Source of the DNA: an uncultured Oscillospiraceae bacterium
GTDB taxonomy: Bacteria > Bacillota > Clostridia > Oscillospirales > Oscillospiraceae
Direction of reading: 5' to 3'
DNA: 43,816 bases
Assembly (NCBI GenBank): GCA_902497145.1
Contig: CABVDR010000014.1
Span: 1 to 43,816 of the forward strand
Made by a program: the position numbers and the translations under genes
Notes under the pieces: model-generated
Databases searched by the model: none
Told to the model about the DNA's origin: nothing
Seen by the model: the letters and a program-made list of their open reading frames with translations, nothing else
In this document: one piece after another, positions 31,626-40,808 of the stretch
Position numbering within the stretch: position 1 is the first letter of the stretch
Layout: each line of letters starts with the position of its first letter

Positions 31626-32093
31626 TTAATACCGGGCGTTCCGGGTCTTCATGGTGCGGTCCATCTCCCGCTTGGCATCCCGCCGGGCGGCGGACTCCCG
31701 CTTGTCGTAGAGCTTTTTGCCCTTAGCCAGGCCGATCTCCAGCTTGACCCGGGGACCCTTGAAGTAGACGCTCAAAGGGATCAGGGAGTAGCCGTCCTGT
31801 TTGATGTGAGCAAACAGGCGCATGATCTCCCGCTTGTGCATCAGCAGCTTGCGCTGGCGAAGGGGATCTTTGTTGAAGATATTGCCCTTCTCGTAGGGGC
31901 TGATGTGCATTCCAATGACCCACATCTGCCCGTCCTTGATGTGGCAGAAGGAGTCCTTCAGGTTCACGTGCCCCTGGCGGATGGACTTGACCTCGGTGCC
32001 CGCAAGCTCAATGCCGGCCTCATATTTTTCTTCAATGAAGTAATCGTGGTAGGCTTTGCTGTTTTTCGCTACCACCTTGACCGCCTCAGCCAT
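31626..32093 (-). CDS. smpB: SsrA-binding protein
   Basis: 155 residues of the expected length. SmpB binds the tRNA-like part of tmRNA and brings it to stalled ribosomes. Seen: KNSKAYHDYFIEEKYEAGI, GTEVKSIRQGHVNLKDSF, the RKLLMHKREI block, and a basic C-terminal tail (DKRESAARRDAKREMDRTMK) that enters the mRNA channel. GGAGGTGCC precedes the ATG. Confidence 0.96.
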   Translation of the reverse strand: MAEAVKVVAKNSKAYHDYFIEEKYEAGIELAGTEVKSIRQGHVNLKDSFCHIKDGQMWVIGMHISPYEKGNIFNKDPLRQRKLLMHKREIMRLFAHIKQDGYSLIPLSVYFKGPRVKLEIGLAKGKKLYDKRESAARRDAKREMDRTMKTRNARY

Positions 32094-32178
32094 AGGGCAC
32101 CTCCTCTCTGAAACACCATAGATGAATGGTAAATCAGTATACCATGGTTTTTGAAAAAAAGCAAGGCAGAGCTGCCCC

Positions 32179-32238
32179 TTGACAACCGTCCGAAATCAGA
32201 CTATACTTGTATCACAATATTAAGTCCGATTTCGGACT
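32179..32238 (+). promoter_or_regulatory. MarR promoter with two operator palindromes
   Basis: TTGACA (32179-32184), 17-bp spacer, TATACT (32202-32207). AGTCCGATTTCGGACT (32223-32238) is a perfect dyad just after the start site. A 14-of-16 match to its reverse complement fills the spacer (32187-32202). This is a classic self-repression layout for MarR. Confidence 0.75.
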
Positions 32239-32252
32239 ATTCGGAGGCTGCC

Positions 32253-32720
32253 ATGTCTGAACTCACCTTCTCCCAGTTTATCCGCCGTTACAACAGTCTA
32301 TACAAGGCCAACAATGAGATCTACCACCGCCTGGCCCGGCACTTCGGCCTGTCCGACAGCGCCTTCTGGATCCTCTACACCCTGCGGGAGATGGGAGGCA
32401 GCGTCAGCCAGAGCCAGCTGTGCGGGGAGCTGTTTCTCAGCAAGCAGACCGTCCATTCCGCCCTCAAGCAGCTGGAGCAGGGGGGATATCTCCAGCTGGA
32501 GAACATGCCCAACAGCCGAAAAAACAAGCAAGTCCGGGTCACTTCCCTGGGGGAGCAGCTTCTTACCCAGGTGGCCGACCCGGTGTTTGCCATGGAGGAG
32601 CGGGCCTTTTTGCGCCTCTCCCCCCAGCAGCGCCAGGCCCTGCTGGAGCTGGACGAGGCCCTGCTGGAGGCCCTGCGCCGGGAATCCAGTGTCATTTTAA
32701 ATTCCGAACAAGCGACCTAA
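32253..32720 (+). CDS. MarR-family transcriptional repressor
   Basis: 155 residues. A winged helix-turn-helix (SDSAFWILYTLREMGGSVSQ, LSKQTVHSALKQLEQGGYL) with wing NSRKNKQVRVT, flanked by dimerisation helices. MarR proteins release DNA on binding phenolic or drug-like ligands. The ATG at 32253 follows GGAGGC; the upstream frame from 32151 would translate the operator. The MATE gene starts 10 nt after its stop, so the pair is an autoregulated efflux operon. Confidence 0.92.
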   Translation: MSELTFSQFIRRYNSLYKANNEIYHRLARHFGLSDSAFWILYTLREMGGSVSQSQLCGELFLSKQTVHSALKQLEQGGYLQLENMPNSRKNKQVRVTSLGEQLLTQVADPVFAMEERAFLRLSPQQRQALLELDEALLEALRRESSVILNSEQAT

Positions 32721-32730
32721 GGAGTCTGAT

Positions 32731-34062
32731 ATGAAGATCAAGCTATCCGACCATTTTACCTACTCCAGGCTGCTGCGCTTCACCCTGCCTTCCGTGGTGA
32801 TGATGGTGGTGGCCTCCATTTACAGCGTGGTGGACGGCCTGTTTGTCTCCAATCTGGTGGGCGATCTTGGCCTGTCGGCGGTGAACATCATCTTCCCCGT
32901 CACCATGATCATCGGCGCGGTGGGCTTTATGCTGGGCACCGGAGGCAGCGCCATTGTGGCCCGCACTCTGGGCGAGGGCCGGAAAGAGCAGGCCCAGGAG
33001 TACTTCTCTCTCATTATTTATACCGTTTTGCTGGTGGGCGGCGTTTTGTCCATTGTCAGCACAGCGTTGACAGAGCCCATTGCCCGCCTGGCCGGGGCCA
33101 GCGATCTGCTGATGAAGGACTGTGTGTCCTACGGCCGGATCATGCTGGCGGGCAGCGTGGCCTTTATGCTTCAAGTCTCGTTCCAGAGCTTCTTTGTGGT
33201 AGCCGAGCGGCCCCAGCTGGGCCTGTTTTTCTCGGTGGCGGCTGGCATAACCAACATGGGGCTGGACTATGTGTTCATCGCCCTGCTGGACCTGGGGGTG
33301 GCGGGAGCTGCCCTGGCCACGGTGGCTGGCTACTGTGTGGGCGGAGTGATCCCTCTGCTCTACTTTCTCACCGGGGAGCGCTCCGGCCTGCGGCTGACGA
33401 AGACAAAGCCCTACTTCCGCCAGCTGCTCCAGGCCTGCACCAACGGCTCCTCGGAGCTGATGAGCAACATCTCCTCCTCCGTGGTGAGTATTCTCTACAA
33501 CCTTCAGCTCATGCGCCTCATTGGCGAGCGGGGCGTGGCCGCCTACTCGGTGATGATGTACGTGGACTTTGTCTTTGTGGCCGCCTTTTTGGGCTTCTCC
33601 ATCGGCAGCGCCCCCATTGTCAGTTTCCACTACGGGGCGGACAACCGCGACGAGCTGAAAAGTGTCTTTCGGAAAAGCGCCGTGGTCATTGGAGTAACCT
33701 CGGTGGTCATGGTGGCCGCTTCCGAGCTGCTCAGCCACCCCCTCTCCTTCGCCTTTGTGGGCTACGACCCGCCTCTGCTGGAGATGACGGTCCACGGCTT
33801 CCGCCTGTTTGCCCTGAATTACCTATTCTGTGGGGTAAATATTTATGCCTCCGCTTTCTTTACCGCCCTTTGCAACGGCGGCATCTCCGCCCTCATCTCC
33901 TTCACCCGCTCCCTGCTCCTCCGGGGCGGCATGGTTCTGCTGCTGCCCCTGCTGTGGGGGATGGACGGCATCTGGTGGGCGGTGGTGGTGGCCGAGGGGC
34001 TGGGGGCCTGCGTCTCCCTTGCTTTCTTGATCACCCAGCGCCGGCGCTATCACTACGCATAA
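32731..34062 (+). CDS. MATE-family efflux transporter (MarR-linked)
   Basis: 443 residues, about twelve membrane segments, MepA-like: LRFTLPSVVMMVVASIYSVV, LGTGGSAIVARTLGEGRKEQ and FSIGSAPIVSFHYGADN. It should expel the compounds sensed by the MarR protein in the same operon. A GGAG site lies upstream of the ATG. A hairpin terminator follows. Confidence 0.92.
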   Translation: MKIKLSDHFTYSRLLRFTLPSVVMMVVASIYSVVDGLFVSNLVGDLGLSAVNIIFPVTMIIGAVGFMLGTGGSAIVARTLGEGRKEQAQEYFSLIIYTVLLVGGVLSIVSTALTEPIARLAGASDLLMKDCVSYGRIMLAGSVAFMLQVSFQSFFVVAERPQLGLFFSVAAGITNMGLDYVFIALLDLGVAGAALATVAGYCVGGVIPLLYFLTGERSGLRLTKTKPYFRQLLQACTNGSSELMSNISSSVVSILYNLQLMRLIGERGVAAYSVMMYVDFVFVAAFLGFSIGSAPIVSFHYGADNRDELKSVFRKSAVVIGVTSVVMVAASELLSHPLSFAFVGYDPPLLEMTVHGFRLFALNYLFCGVNIYASAFFTALCNGGISALISFTRSLLLRGGMVLLLPLLWGMDGIWWAVVVAEGLGACVSLAFLITQRRRYHYA

Positions 34063-34071
34063 TACAAAAAT

Positions 34072-34101
34072 ACAGCGCGTTCCACCATCGGAACGCGCTG
34101 T
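34072..34101. terminator. Bidirectional terminator
   Basis: ACAGCGCGTTCC pairs perfectly with GGAACGCGCTGT (loop ACCATC). It sits between convergent genes, the MATE exporter and the NYN-domain gene. Confidence 0.75.
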
Positions 34102-34117
34102 TCCTTATTCCTAATTG

Positions 34118-34903
34118 TTATTTATCCTCGCAGGTATCCCTTACGTAATACTCCACATTCTCCTCCCCTTGGGGGACGATCTGGAAGCGGTCCAGAGCCC
34201 GGATGAGCTTGGACAGCTTGGAGAAGCCGTAGTTGCGGGGGTCAAAGTCGGGCTGCTTTTTCAGCAGCAGGTTGCCCAGCTTGCCCATGTGGGCCAGGCC
34301 GTCCTCCTCACACAGGTCCTCCACCGATTCCGCGATCAGCTCTACGATCTCCTGGGGGGCGGGACTATTGGTGCTCTGGCACTTCTTATTCTCTTTCTTG
34401 GCCGCCTTCTTGGCCTGGGCCTCCTCCTTCTTGGCCGCCTCGGCGGCCTGCTTGGCGGCGGCGCGGATGACCTCGATGTAGACAAACTTGTCGCAGGCCA
34501 CGATAAAGGGCTTCGGGGTCTTTTTCTCCCCCATGCCGTACACCTTCATCCCCGCCTCCCGCAGCCGGGTGGCCAGGCGGGTGAAGTCGCTGTCGCTGCT
34601 CACCAGCACAAAGCCGTCGCAGGTGCCGGAGTAGAGAATGTCCATGGCGTCGATGATCATGGCGGAGTCGGTGGAATTTTTGCCGGTGGTGTAGCTGTAC
34701 TGCTGGACGGGGGTGATGGCACACTCCAGCAGGATGGACTTCCAGCTGTTCATATTGGGAGCCGTCCAGTCGCCGTAGATGCGCTTGATGGTGGGGGTGC
34801 CGTACACCGCCACCTCGGCCATCACATCCTTCATGGCGGTGCGGGAGGCGTTATCCGCGTCGATCAGCACCGCCAGGCGCAGATCCTTGTCATTTTCCGG
34901 CAT
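34118..34903 (-). CDS. NYN-domain (PIN-like) protein with OST-HTH/LOTUS domain
   Basis: 261 residues. The N-terminal NYN nuclease-like domain has the acidic residues LAVLIDADNAS, KNSTDSAMIIDAMD and LVSSDSDFTRLATRLRE. An Ala/Lys-rich linker (about 150-175) leads to a C-terminal LOTUS-like RNA-binding module (KLGNLLLKKQPDFDPRNYGF, SKLIRALDRF). Such proteins are thought to process or decay RNA. Its start overlaps the end of the thiamine pyrophosphokinase gene by 14 nt. Confidence 0.88.
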   Translation of the reverse strand: MPENDKDLRLAVLIDADNASRTAMKDVMAEVAVYGTPTIKRIYGDWTAPNMNSWKSILLECAITPVQQYSYTTGKNSTDSAMIIDAMDILYSGTCDGFVLVSSDSDFTRLATRLREAGMKVYGMGEKKTPKPFIVACDKFVYIEVIRAAAKQAAEAAKKEEAQAKKAAKKENKKCQSTNSPAPQEIVELIAESVEDLCEEDGLAHMGKLGNLLLKKQPDFDPRNYGFSKLSKLIRALDRFQIVPQGEENVEYYVRDTCEDK

Positions 34904-35582
34904 AGTCCGCCTCCTCCCGGTCCCACAGCTTGGGCAGCAGGCGGTAGAAGTCCCCCTGCTCCCGCCACAGGGCCAGCAGGGTACCGTTCCCCACCGTCAC
35001 CTTGGCGGGGGCATCCAAAAACTCGTTGCTCACACCCAGGGGGAAGTCGGCGGTCATGGTGTGATCACTGAGCTCATACTTCAGGTTCTCCAGCCGCACC
35101 CCCTGGGCCGTTCCGCTCAGGCAGAACACGGACAGGAACCCCTCCAGTCCCTGGGGGAAGGTCATGGACTCGTTGTGCAGGGCGGTGGCCACGGTGCCCT
35201 CGCCGGCCAGCACCCCCCGGGCCCCCTGGGTGGTAAGCCAGGCCAGGGCCTGGAGATTGGCCAGGGTGTGCTCCAGCCGGCCGCCCACGCCGCCCAGCAG
35301 CACAAACCGGCGGTAGCCCCGCTCCAGTCCCTCCCGCAGGGCATACACCATGTCGGTGTCGTCCTTCATCACGGGCAGCTGCACCACGTTGGGGTGGTTG
35401 GGCCGGCGGCCCAGGGAGTCAAAGTCACCCACCACTAAGTCGGGGGGCGCACCGTAGGCCTCCAGGGCCTCATAGCCCTTGTCGGCGGCGATGAGATAGT
35501 CCCCCGCGCCCTTGCGGGGACACAGGTTCCAGGACAGGGGCATGGCCCCCACTACATAACATAAACCGGACTTTATCGTCAC
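34890..35582 (-). CDS. thiN: Thiamine pyrophosphokinase
   Basis: 230 residues. It converts thiamine and ATP to thiamine diphosphate, the cofactor of the split transketolase in this window. Signature parts: YLIAADKGYEALEAYG, DLVVGDFDSLG, PVMKDDTDMVYAL and LGGVGGRLEHTLANL. The start is GTG at 35582, since MTIKSGLCYVVGA matches the family N-terminus; an ATG at 35543 would cut the first strand. Confidence 0.9.
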   Translation of the reverse strand: MTIKSGLCYVVGAMPLSWNLCPRKGAGDYLIAADKGYEALEAYGAPPDLVVGDFDSLGRRPNHPNVVQLPVMKDDTDMVYALREGLERGYRRFVLLGGVGGRLEHTLANLQALAWLTTQGARGVLAGEGTVATALHNESMTFPQGLEGFLSVFCLSGTAQGVRLENLKYELSDHTMTADFPLGVSNEFLDAPAKVTVGNGTLLALWREQGDFYRLLPKLWDREEADYAGK

Positions 35583-35628
35583 AGGGAATCCCTTCTTTCC
35601 TAAGTTGCTTTATCATAAGGCTCTCCCC

Positions 35629-37161
35629 TCAGGAAAGCCGCAGGGCGCTTTGCCACATGGTCTCCGGGATATCGGGCCACAGCTCCGCCGAGCCGGGAGG
35701 CAGGAAAATCACTTCCATGTCCTCCGGCAGATGGTAGAACGCCCGGAAATAGCCGATGCGCAGCTCCGACTGGGGGTTGCGCAGCCAGGAGTAGCTCAGA
35801 TCCCACCCCTCGGTGGGCAGCACCACGCTGGACGCGCCGCTGGCCACCGCCTGGGCCATCTGTCCCTGGCGGATCCGCTCCGCCTGTCCGATCCGGTGGT
35901 AGGCCTGCACATGAAAGCCCACACTCACCGCCAGGGCAAGCACAGCAGCAGCCTGAAATCCCCGCCGTGCCCCCACTCCGTCCAGCAAAGACAGGCCCAG
36001 CACCAGCAGCGCCACAGCCGACGAGAAGGTGCAGCGGGCGCCATGGTCCTCCACCAGGACAAAGGGGGCCAGCATTACCACCACCGCCAGGAGCAAAAGC
36101 AAGCGGGCGTTCCGATTCTTTCCCCCGTCCCAGACCACTACGGTCAAAATCAGGAGCAGCTGGATCACTGCTCCGGCAATCCGCACCGGCTGCCAGGGAC
36201 ACTGCCAGGTATCCAGGCGGCGCAGCTGCTCCATCACCACCCAGCACTGGGCCGAGTAGAACAGCGACCACCCCGCCGTCAAAACCAGCCAATACCACTT
36301 GGCCCGGCCCCGCCAGAGCCGCCACAGGCAGCCCACCGACGCCAGCAGGCACACCCCGGGGAAGGACTCAAACAGGCTGGGCAGCACCACGGTAAAGCCC
36401 CGCTCCAGAACAACGGCCAGGATCTCCCCCAGCCCCTGCCCCGGCTCAAACACCAGATGGCGGACCCCCTCCACCGCGGTCCCGCGGGAGGCCAGCTGAC
36501 CGTATAGGGGGTTGCCGAACATGAGCATTCCGCCCAGCAGGCAGCCCGCCGTCCCCGCCAGAACGGGCAGCCGGGCCTTTCGGGTCACCAGGGCATATCC
36601 CCCTGTGACCACGCCCGCCCCCAGCAGGGCCAGGGTCTGATTTTCCGCAAAGAGCTGTCCAATCAAACAGAGGAAAAACAATGCTGCCGCCAGCAGAGCC
36701 GGCCTCCGCACGTTGGGGGAAAAGCTCCTCTGCCACAGCAGGAGGATCCCCAGCATGGCCACCGCTCCCACCCCAAAGTTGGCAAAGGCGGACACCCAGC
36801 CAAAGGTCTGCTGCCAGGACAGCATGGGCATGGAGAAGAGAGCCGCACCCCCGGCCGCAGTCAGGGCCACCCAGTCCTGCCGCCGGTCCTCGGCGGCCAG
36901 CCGCGCCGCCAGGAAGGGGATGAGGAACATGCCGCCCCCCAGTGCCAGGGTCTTAAAGAGCTGGGAGCGGGTCATGGCCAGCACCATGACGGTACCGGCG
37001 TAGCGGCTGTTGAGGAATGCGGACTTGAGCCGCTCCAGCCCCACAGGAAGCCCCCAGTCCCAGTCATCGTGGGTGTAGGGCACCTTCCAGGCGATATACA
37101 GGCACGCGGCCAAAAACACCAGCAGGACGCCCCACCAGACCAGCTTTTTTCCTCGTGACAT
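35629..37161 (-). CDS. Polytopic membrane protein (DUF6056-like)
   Basis: 510 residues with about eleven to twelve hydrophobic segments. The first outside loop carries THDDWDWG, an acidic motif reminiscent of the catalytic loop of GT-C glycosyltransferases and of DUF6056 proteins. The C-terminal part is soluble (LPTEGWDLSYSW, FLPPGSAELW). It may transfer a lipid-linked sugar outside the membrane; this is inferred from topology and the acidic loop. The ATG at 37161 follows GGGAGGAG. Confidence 0.7.
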   Translation of the reverse strand: MSRGKKLVWWGVLLVFLAACLYIAWKVPYTHDDWDWGLPVGLERLKSAFLNSRYAGTVMVLAMTRSQLFKTLALGGGMFLIPFLAARLAAEDRRQDWVALTAAGGAALFSMPMLSWQQTFGWVSAFANFGVGAVAMLGILLLWQRSFSPNVRRPALLAAALFFLCLIGQLFAENQTLALLGAGVVTGGYALVTRKARLPVLAGTAGCLLGGMLMFGNPLYGQLASRGTAVEGVRHLVFEPGQGLGEILAVVLERGFTVVLPSLFESFPGVCLLASVGCLWRLWRGRAKWYWLVLTAGWSLFYSAQCWVVMEQLRRLDTWQCPWQPVRIAGAVIQLLLILTVVVWDGGKNRNARLLLLLAVVVMLAPFVLVEDHGARCTFSSAVALLVLGLSLLDGVGARRGFQAAAVLALAVSVGFHVQAYHRIGQAERIRQGQMAQAVASGASSVVLPTEGWDLSYSWLRNPQSELRIGYFRAFYHLPEDMEVIFLPPGSAELWPDIPETMWQSALRLS

Positions 37162-37225
37162 GGGAATTTCTCCTCCCGACCTGGGAGTTCTTCGGTCCCA
37201 GCCCATTTGGTTTTATACCATGCCT

Positions 37226-37255
37226 ATTATAATACAACCCCACTTTTCTTTGCAA
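37226..37255 (-). promoter_or_regulatory. Promoter of the DUF6056-like gene
   Basis: Minus-strand TTGCAA (37255 to 37250), 18-bp spacer, TATAAT (37231 to 37226). Confidence 0.6.
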
Positions 37256-37340
37256 GGGGAGCAGGCCCGGAACGCCTTGACTTTCCCCGCGCCAGGCCAT
37301 AGAATATTCTTACTTTTCCATATCTTATGAGGTGAATTTC

Positions 37341-38477
37341 ATGCACTATTTAGATAACGCCGCCACCACGCCGGTACGGCCTGAGGCCGTGGAGGCCGCG
37401 GTGAAGGCCATGACCGAGGGGTGGGGCAACCCCTCCTCCCGCTATGCTCTGGGCAGTCAGGCGGCCGCCACGGTGAAGGAGCACCGCGCCCAGGTGGCCC
37501 GCGCCCTGGGCTGCGCGCCCGAGGAGCTCTACTTTACCTCCTGCGGCAGCGAGGGGGACAACTGGGCCATCCGCGGCGCGGTGGAGCTGGGACGCCGGAA
37601 GGGCAAGCACATCATCACCACCGCCATCGAGCACGCCGCCGTGCTGGAGCCCTGCCGGGCGCTGGAGCGGGAGGGCTACGAGGTCACCTATTTGGCCCCC
37701 AACGCCCAGGGGCAGGTCTCCTTGGAAGATGTTAAAGCCGCTCTGCGCCCCGACACGGTGCTGGTATCCATGATGCTGGTGAACAACGAGCTGGGCTCCC
37801 TCCAGCCGGTGGCGGAGACGGCCAAGGCTATCCGGGCTGCGGGCTGTCCCGCGCTCCTGCACTGCGACGCGGTCCAGGGCTTTTTAAAGGTTCCCTTCAC
37901 CCCCAAGGCTCTGGGGGTGGACCTGCTCACCATCAGCGGCCACAAGATCCACGCCCCCAAGGGGGTGGGAGCCCTGTACATCCGCAAGGGGCTGCGCTTC
38001 CCGCCCCTCATCCGGGGAGGCGGCCAGGAGGAGGGCCTGCGCTCCGGCACCGAGGCCACCGCCCAGATTGCCGCCTTTGCCGCCGCCGCCCAGGCGGGCA
38101 AGGCCACTCTGTCCGCGGACATCCAGCACATGGCCGCTCTGAAAGAGGATCTGGCCCGCCGCCTGCCCCAGGAGGTGCCGGGGGCCAAGGTGGTGGTCCA
38201 GGGGGACGCCCCCCACATCCTGCCCATCACTCTGCCTGGCTACAAGAGCGAGGTCATCGTGCGTTTCCTCAGCGACCGGGGGATCTGCGTCTCCTCCGGC
38301 TCCGCCTGCCACAAGGGCAAGCCCAGCCACGTGTACGCCGCCCTGAAGCTGCCCAAAAAGGAGCTGGACGGGGTGCTGCGCATCAGCTTCTCCTATGACA
38401 CCACTCAGCAGGACATGGACGCCCTGCTGGAAGGCCTGAAGGCCGCCCAGGCGCAGCTGTTCACCAGCCTGTCCTGA
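37341..38477 (+). CDS. Cysteine desulfurase-like PLP enzyme
   Basis: 378 residues, fold type I aminotransferase class V. The PLP lysine lies in SGHKIHAPKGVG; the active-site cysteine loop reads GICVSSGSACHKGKPS; the N-terminus is YLDNAATTPVRPEA. It should take sulfur from cysteine for Fe-S clusters or thiolated cofactors. The loop length is of the NifS/IscS type. GAGGTG precedes the ATG at 37341; the GTG at 37332 is less likely. No iscU or thiI homologue is adjacent. Confidence 0.9.
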   Translation: MHYLDNAATTPVRPEAVEAAVKAMTEGWGNPSSRYALGSQAAATVKEHRAQVARALGCAPEELYFTSCGSEGDNWAIRGAVELGRRKGKHIITTAIEHAAVLEPCRALEREGYEVTYLAPNAQGQVSLEDVKAALRPDTVLVSMMLVNNELGSLQPVAETAKAIRAAGCPALLHCDAVQGFLKVPFTPKALGVDLLTISGHKIHAPKGVGALYIRKGLRFPPLIRGGGQEEGLRSGTEATAQIAAFAAAAQAGKATLSADIQHMAALKEDLARRLPQEVPGAKVVVQGDAPHILPITLPGYKSEVIVRFLSDRGICVSSGSACHKGKPSHVYAALKLPKKELDGVLRISFSYDTTQQDMDALLEGLKAAQAQLFTSLS

Positions 38478-38507
38478 ACCACAATCTTAAGGAGGTTTGA
38501 ACCCCCT

Positions 38508-39896
38508 ATGTTCTCCTATCTGCGCCGAGGACCCGGCTTTTACCGCCGGGTGGGCGGTCTGGCGGTCCCCATCATCCTGCAAAACCTCATCACCAGCACC
38601 CTGGCCATGGCCGACACCTTTATGGTGGGGATGCTGGGCGAGGTACCCATGGCGGCCGTCACCCTGGCCAACATCCCCCTGTTTGTGCTTCAGCTCTTTT
38701 TCTTCGGCATTCAGAGCGGCTCGGCGGTGCTTATCAGCCAGTACTGGGGCCGCCAGGACCGGCAGGCCATCAACCGGGTGGTGGGGGTGGCCCTGTGGGC
38801 GGTGAATCTGGTATCCATCACCTTCGCCCTGGTGCTGCTCTTCATCCCCGTGCCCTTTTTAAGCCTGTTCGGCAACCAGCAAGACGTCATTCGGCTGGCA
38901 GCCGACTATGGGCGGATCATTGGATTGTCCTACGTACTCAACGGGGTTACCCTGGTATACATCGCCGCCTGGCGCAGCATGGAGCGCCCCGGCATCGGTA
39001 TGTACATTCTGGCCGCCTCCATGGGCACCAACACCTTTTTAAACTGGGTGCTCATCTTCGGCAAGCTGGGAGCCCCTGCCCTGGGGGTCACCGGGGCAGC
39101 CATCGCCACCCTCATCGCCCGGATGGTGGAGATCACCATTGTGGTCATTCACGCCCGGTGTTCCCGGGTGTTCCGGCTGGATCTGAAGCTCCTCTTCCGC
39201 CCGGGGCTGAAAACAGTAAAGCAGTTTATCCGCTACGGCTCCCCCGTGGTGTGCAACGAGACCATGTGGGGCCTGGGCACCGCCATCTTCCCCACCATCA
39301 TGGGCCACATGGCGGGCAGCACGGAGATTCTGGCCGCCTACACCATCGCCGGTAACGTGGAAAAGCTGTGCATGGTGGTGGCCTTCGGCATCTCTGGCAC
39401 CGCCTCCATCATCATCGGCCGGGAGATCGGCGCGGGCCGCGCCGACACCGTCTACCAGGTGGGGCTGGCCCTCAACACCTTAGCGGCAGCGGGAGGCGCC
39501 ATCTTGGGAGCCTGCCTGCTGGCCTTCACCCACCTGTCCGCGCCGCTGTGGTTCTTCCCCCTGTTCCACCTCTCGCCCCCCGCCTGCGCCGCCGCCACCA
39601 CCATGATGACAGTTCAGGCCTGCATCATGCCCATGCGGGATTTTAACAACTGCAACATCGTGGGGGTACTTCGGGGCGGAGGCGATGTGAAGATCGCCAC
39701 CATGATCGACCTGTGTCCCCTGTGGCTGTGCGCCATCCCCCTGGCCGCTCTGGCGGGGCTGGTGTTCCGGCTGAACATTCTGTGGGTCTATCTGGCCATG
39801 AGCACCGAACAGCTGGCCAAGTGCATTGCCGGCGTGGTGCGGCTGCGCACCGGCAAGTGGATCCACGACCTTACCCGTCCTCAAACCATTCAGTGA
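38508..39896 (+). CDS. MATE-family efflux transporter
   Basis: 462 residues, about twelve membrane segments: GGLAVPIILQNLITSTLAMA, GIQSGSAVLISQYWGRQDRQ, FGISGTASIIIGREIGAGR. Third MATE protein of the window, more like the NorM/DinF branch by its overall pattern. AAGGAGG lies ahead of the ATG. It is 30 nt after the desulfurase gene and 15 nt before the next gene, suggesting one transcript. Confidence 0.9.
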   Translation: MFSYLRRGPGFYRRVGGLAVPIILQNLITSTLAMADTFMVGMLGEVPMAAVTLANIPLFVLQLFFFGIQSGSAVLISQYWGRQDRQAINRVVGVALWAVNLVSITFALVLLFIPVPFLSLFGNQQDVIRLAADYGRIIGLSYVLNGVTLVYIAAWRSMERPGIGMYILAASMGTNTFLNWVLIFGKLGAPALGVTGAAIATLIARMVEITIVVIHARCSRVFRLDLKLLFRPGLKTVKQFIRYGSPVVCNETMWGLGTAIFPTIMGHMAGSTEILAAYTIAGNVEKLCMVVAFGISGTASIIIGREIGAGRADTVYQVGLALNTLAAAGGAILGACLLAFTHLSAPLWFFPLFHLSPPACAAATTMMTVQACIMPMRDFNNCNIVGVLRGGGDVKIATMIDLCPLWLCAIPLAALAGLVFRLNILWVYLAMSTEQLAKCIAGVVRLRTGKWIHDLTRPQTIQ

Positions 39897-39911
39897 AAGG
39901 AGCGTTCCCCC

Positions 39912-40754
39912 ATGAAAGTAACCGTTCTGGTAGAAAACACCGCCCCGCAAGACAGTGCTCTCACCCCCGAGCCTGGTCTCTCTCTGTACATCCAGTACCG
40001 CGACCACCACATTCTGCTGGACGCCGGCTGCTCCCAGGCCTTCACCCAAAATGCCCAGGTTCTGGGGGTAGACCTCAAGCAGGTGGACCTTGCGGTCCTC
40101 TCCCACGGCCACTACGACCACGCCGACGGGCTGCGCTACTTCTTGGAGGAAAATCCCACCTGCAAGGTGTACGCCCGGCCCCAGGCTGGCGGCCCCTACT
40201 TCTCCACCTCCACCGGCTCTCCCCGGTTTATCGGCATCCACCGGGACATCTGGGAGGGCCATCCGGACCGCTTTGACTGCGGCGAGGGGGTGCGTCAGCC
40301 CGCCCCCGGGGTGTGGCTGGTGCCGGAGACCGTCCACGGCGGCCCCTTTGCCAGCCGGGAGACCAATCTGCTGCGCAAGCTGGGGCCGGACCAGTTTGTC
40401 CCCGACGACTTCGTCCATGAGCACTCCCTGGTGCTGGAGGGGGAGGACGGCCTGGTGGTCTTCAACTCCTGCTCCCACGGGGGCATTGTCAACATCGTCC
40501 AAGGGGTGCGGGACACCCTGGGCCGGGAGGTGACGGCGGTGGTAGGCGGCCTTCACATGTTCAGCGCCACGGCTCCCTCCGGTCTCAACTGTCCCCCCGA
40601 GTACCCCGGGCAGGTGGCCCGGGCGCTCAGAGAGCAGGGGGTACGGCGGGTGTACACCGGTCACTGCACCGGAGGGGCCGCCCTGGCCCTGCTCCGGGAG
40701 GAGCTTGGGGAAGCTCTCATTCCCCTCACCTGCGGGCTGACCTTCACCCTGTAA
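39912..40754 (+). CDS. Metallo-beta-lactamase-fold hydrolase
   Basis: 280 residues. The dinuclear metal motif is SHGHYDHADG, with further ligands likely in GGLHMF and TGHCTG. It belongs to the subgroup annotated as dihydropterin-type RFA-P synthase-related hydrolases, seen also in Clostridia (LSLYIQYRDHHILLDAGCS start). Substrate unknown. AAAGGAGC precedes the ATG. Last gene of the run that begins with the desulfurase gene. Confidence 0.87.
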   Translation: MKVTVLVENTAPQDSALTPEPGLSLYIQYRDHHILLDAGCSQAFTQNAQVLGVDLKQVDLAVLSHGHYDHADGLRYFLEENPTCKVYARPQAGGPYFSTSTGSPRFIGIHRDIWEGHPDRFDCGEGVRQPAPGVWLVPETVHGGPFASRETNLLRKLGPDQFVPDDFVHEHSLVLEGEDGLVVFNSCSHGGIVNIVQGVRDTLGREVTAVVGGLHMFSATAPSGLNCPPEYPGQVARALREQGVRRVYTGHCTGGAALALLREELGEALIPLTCGLTFTL

Positions 40755-40763
40755 AAACACACG

Positions 40764-40792
40764 GGGCGCGCCTTTTTCGAAAAGGCGCGCCC
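40764..40792. terminator. Bidirectional terminator
   Basis: GGGCGCGCCTTTT pairs with AAAAGGCGCGCCC around TCG. It separates convergent genes. Confidence 0.75.
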
Positions 40793-40808
40793 TGCATTTA
40801 TTTTTTAT

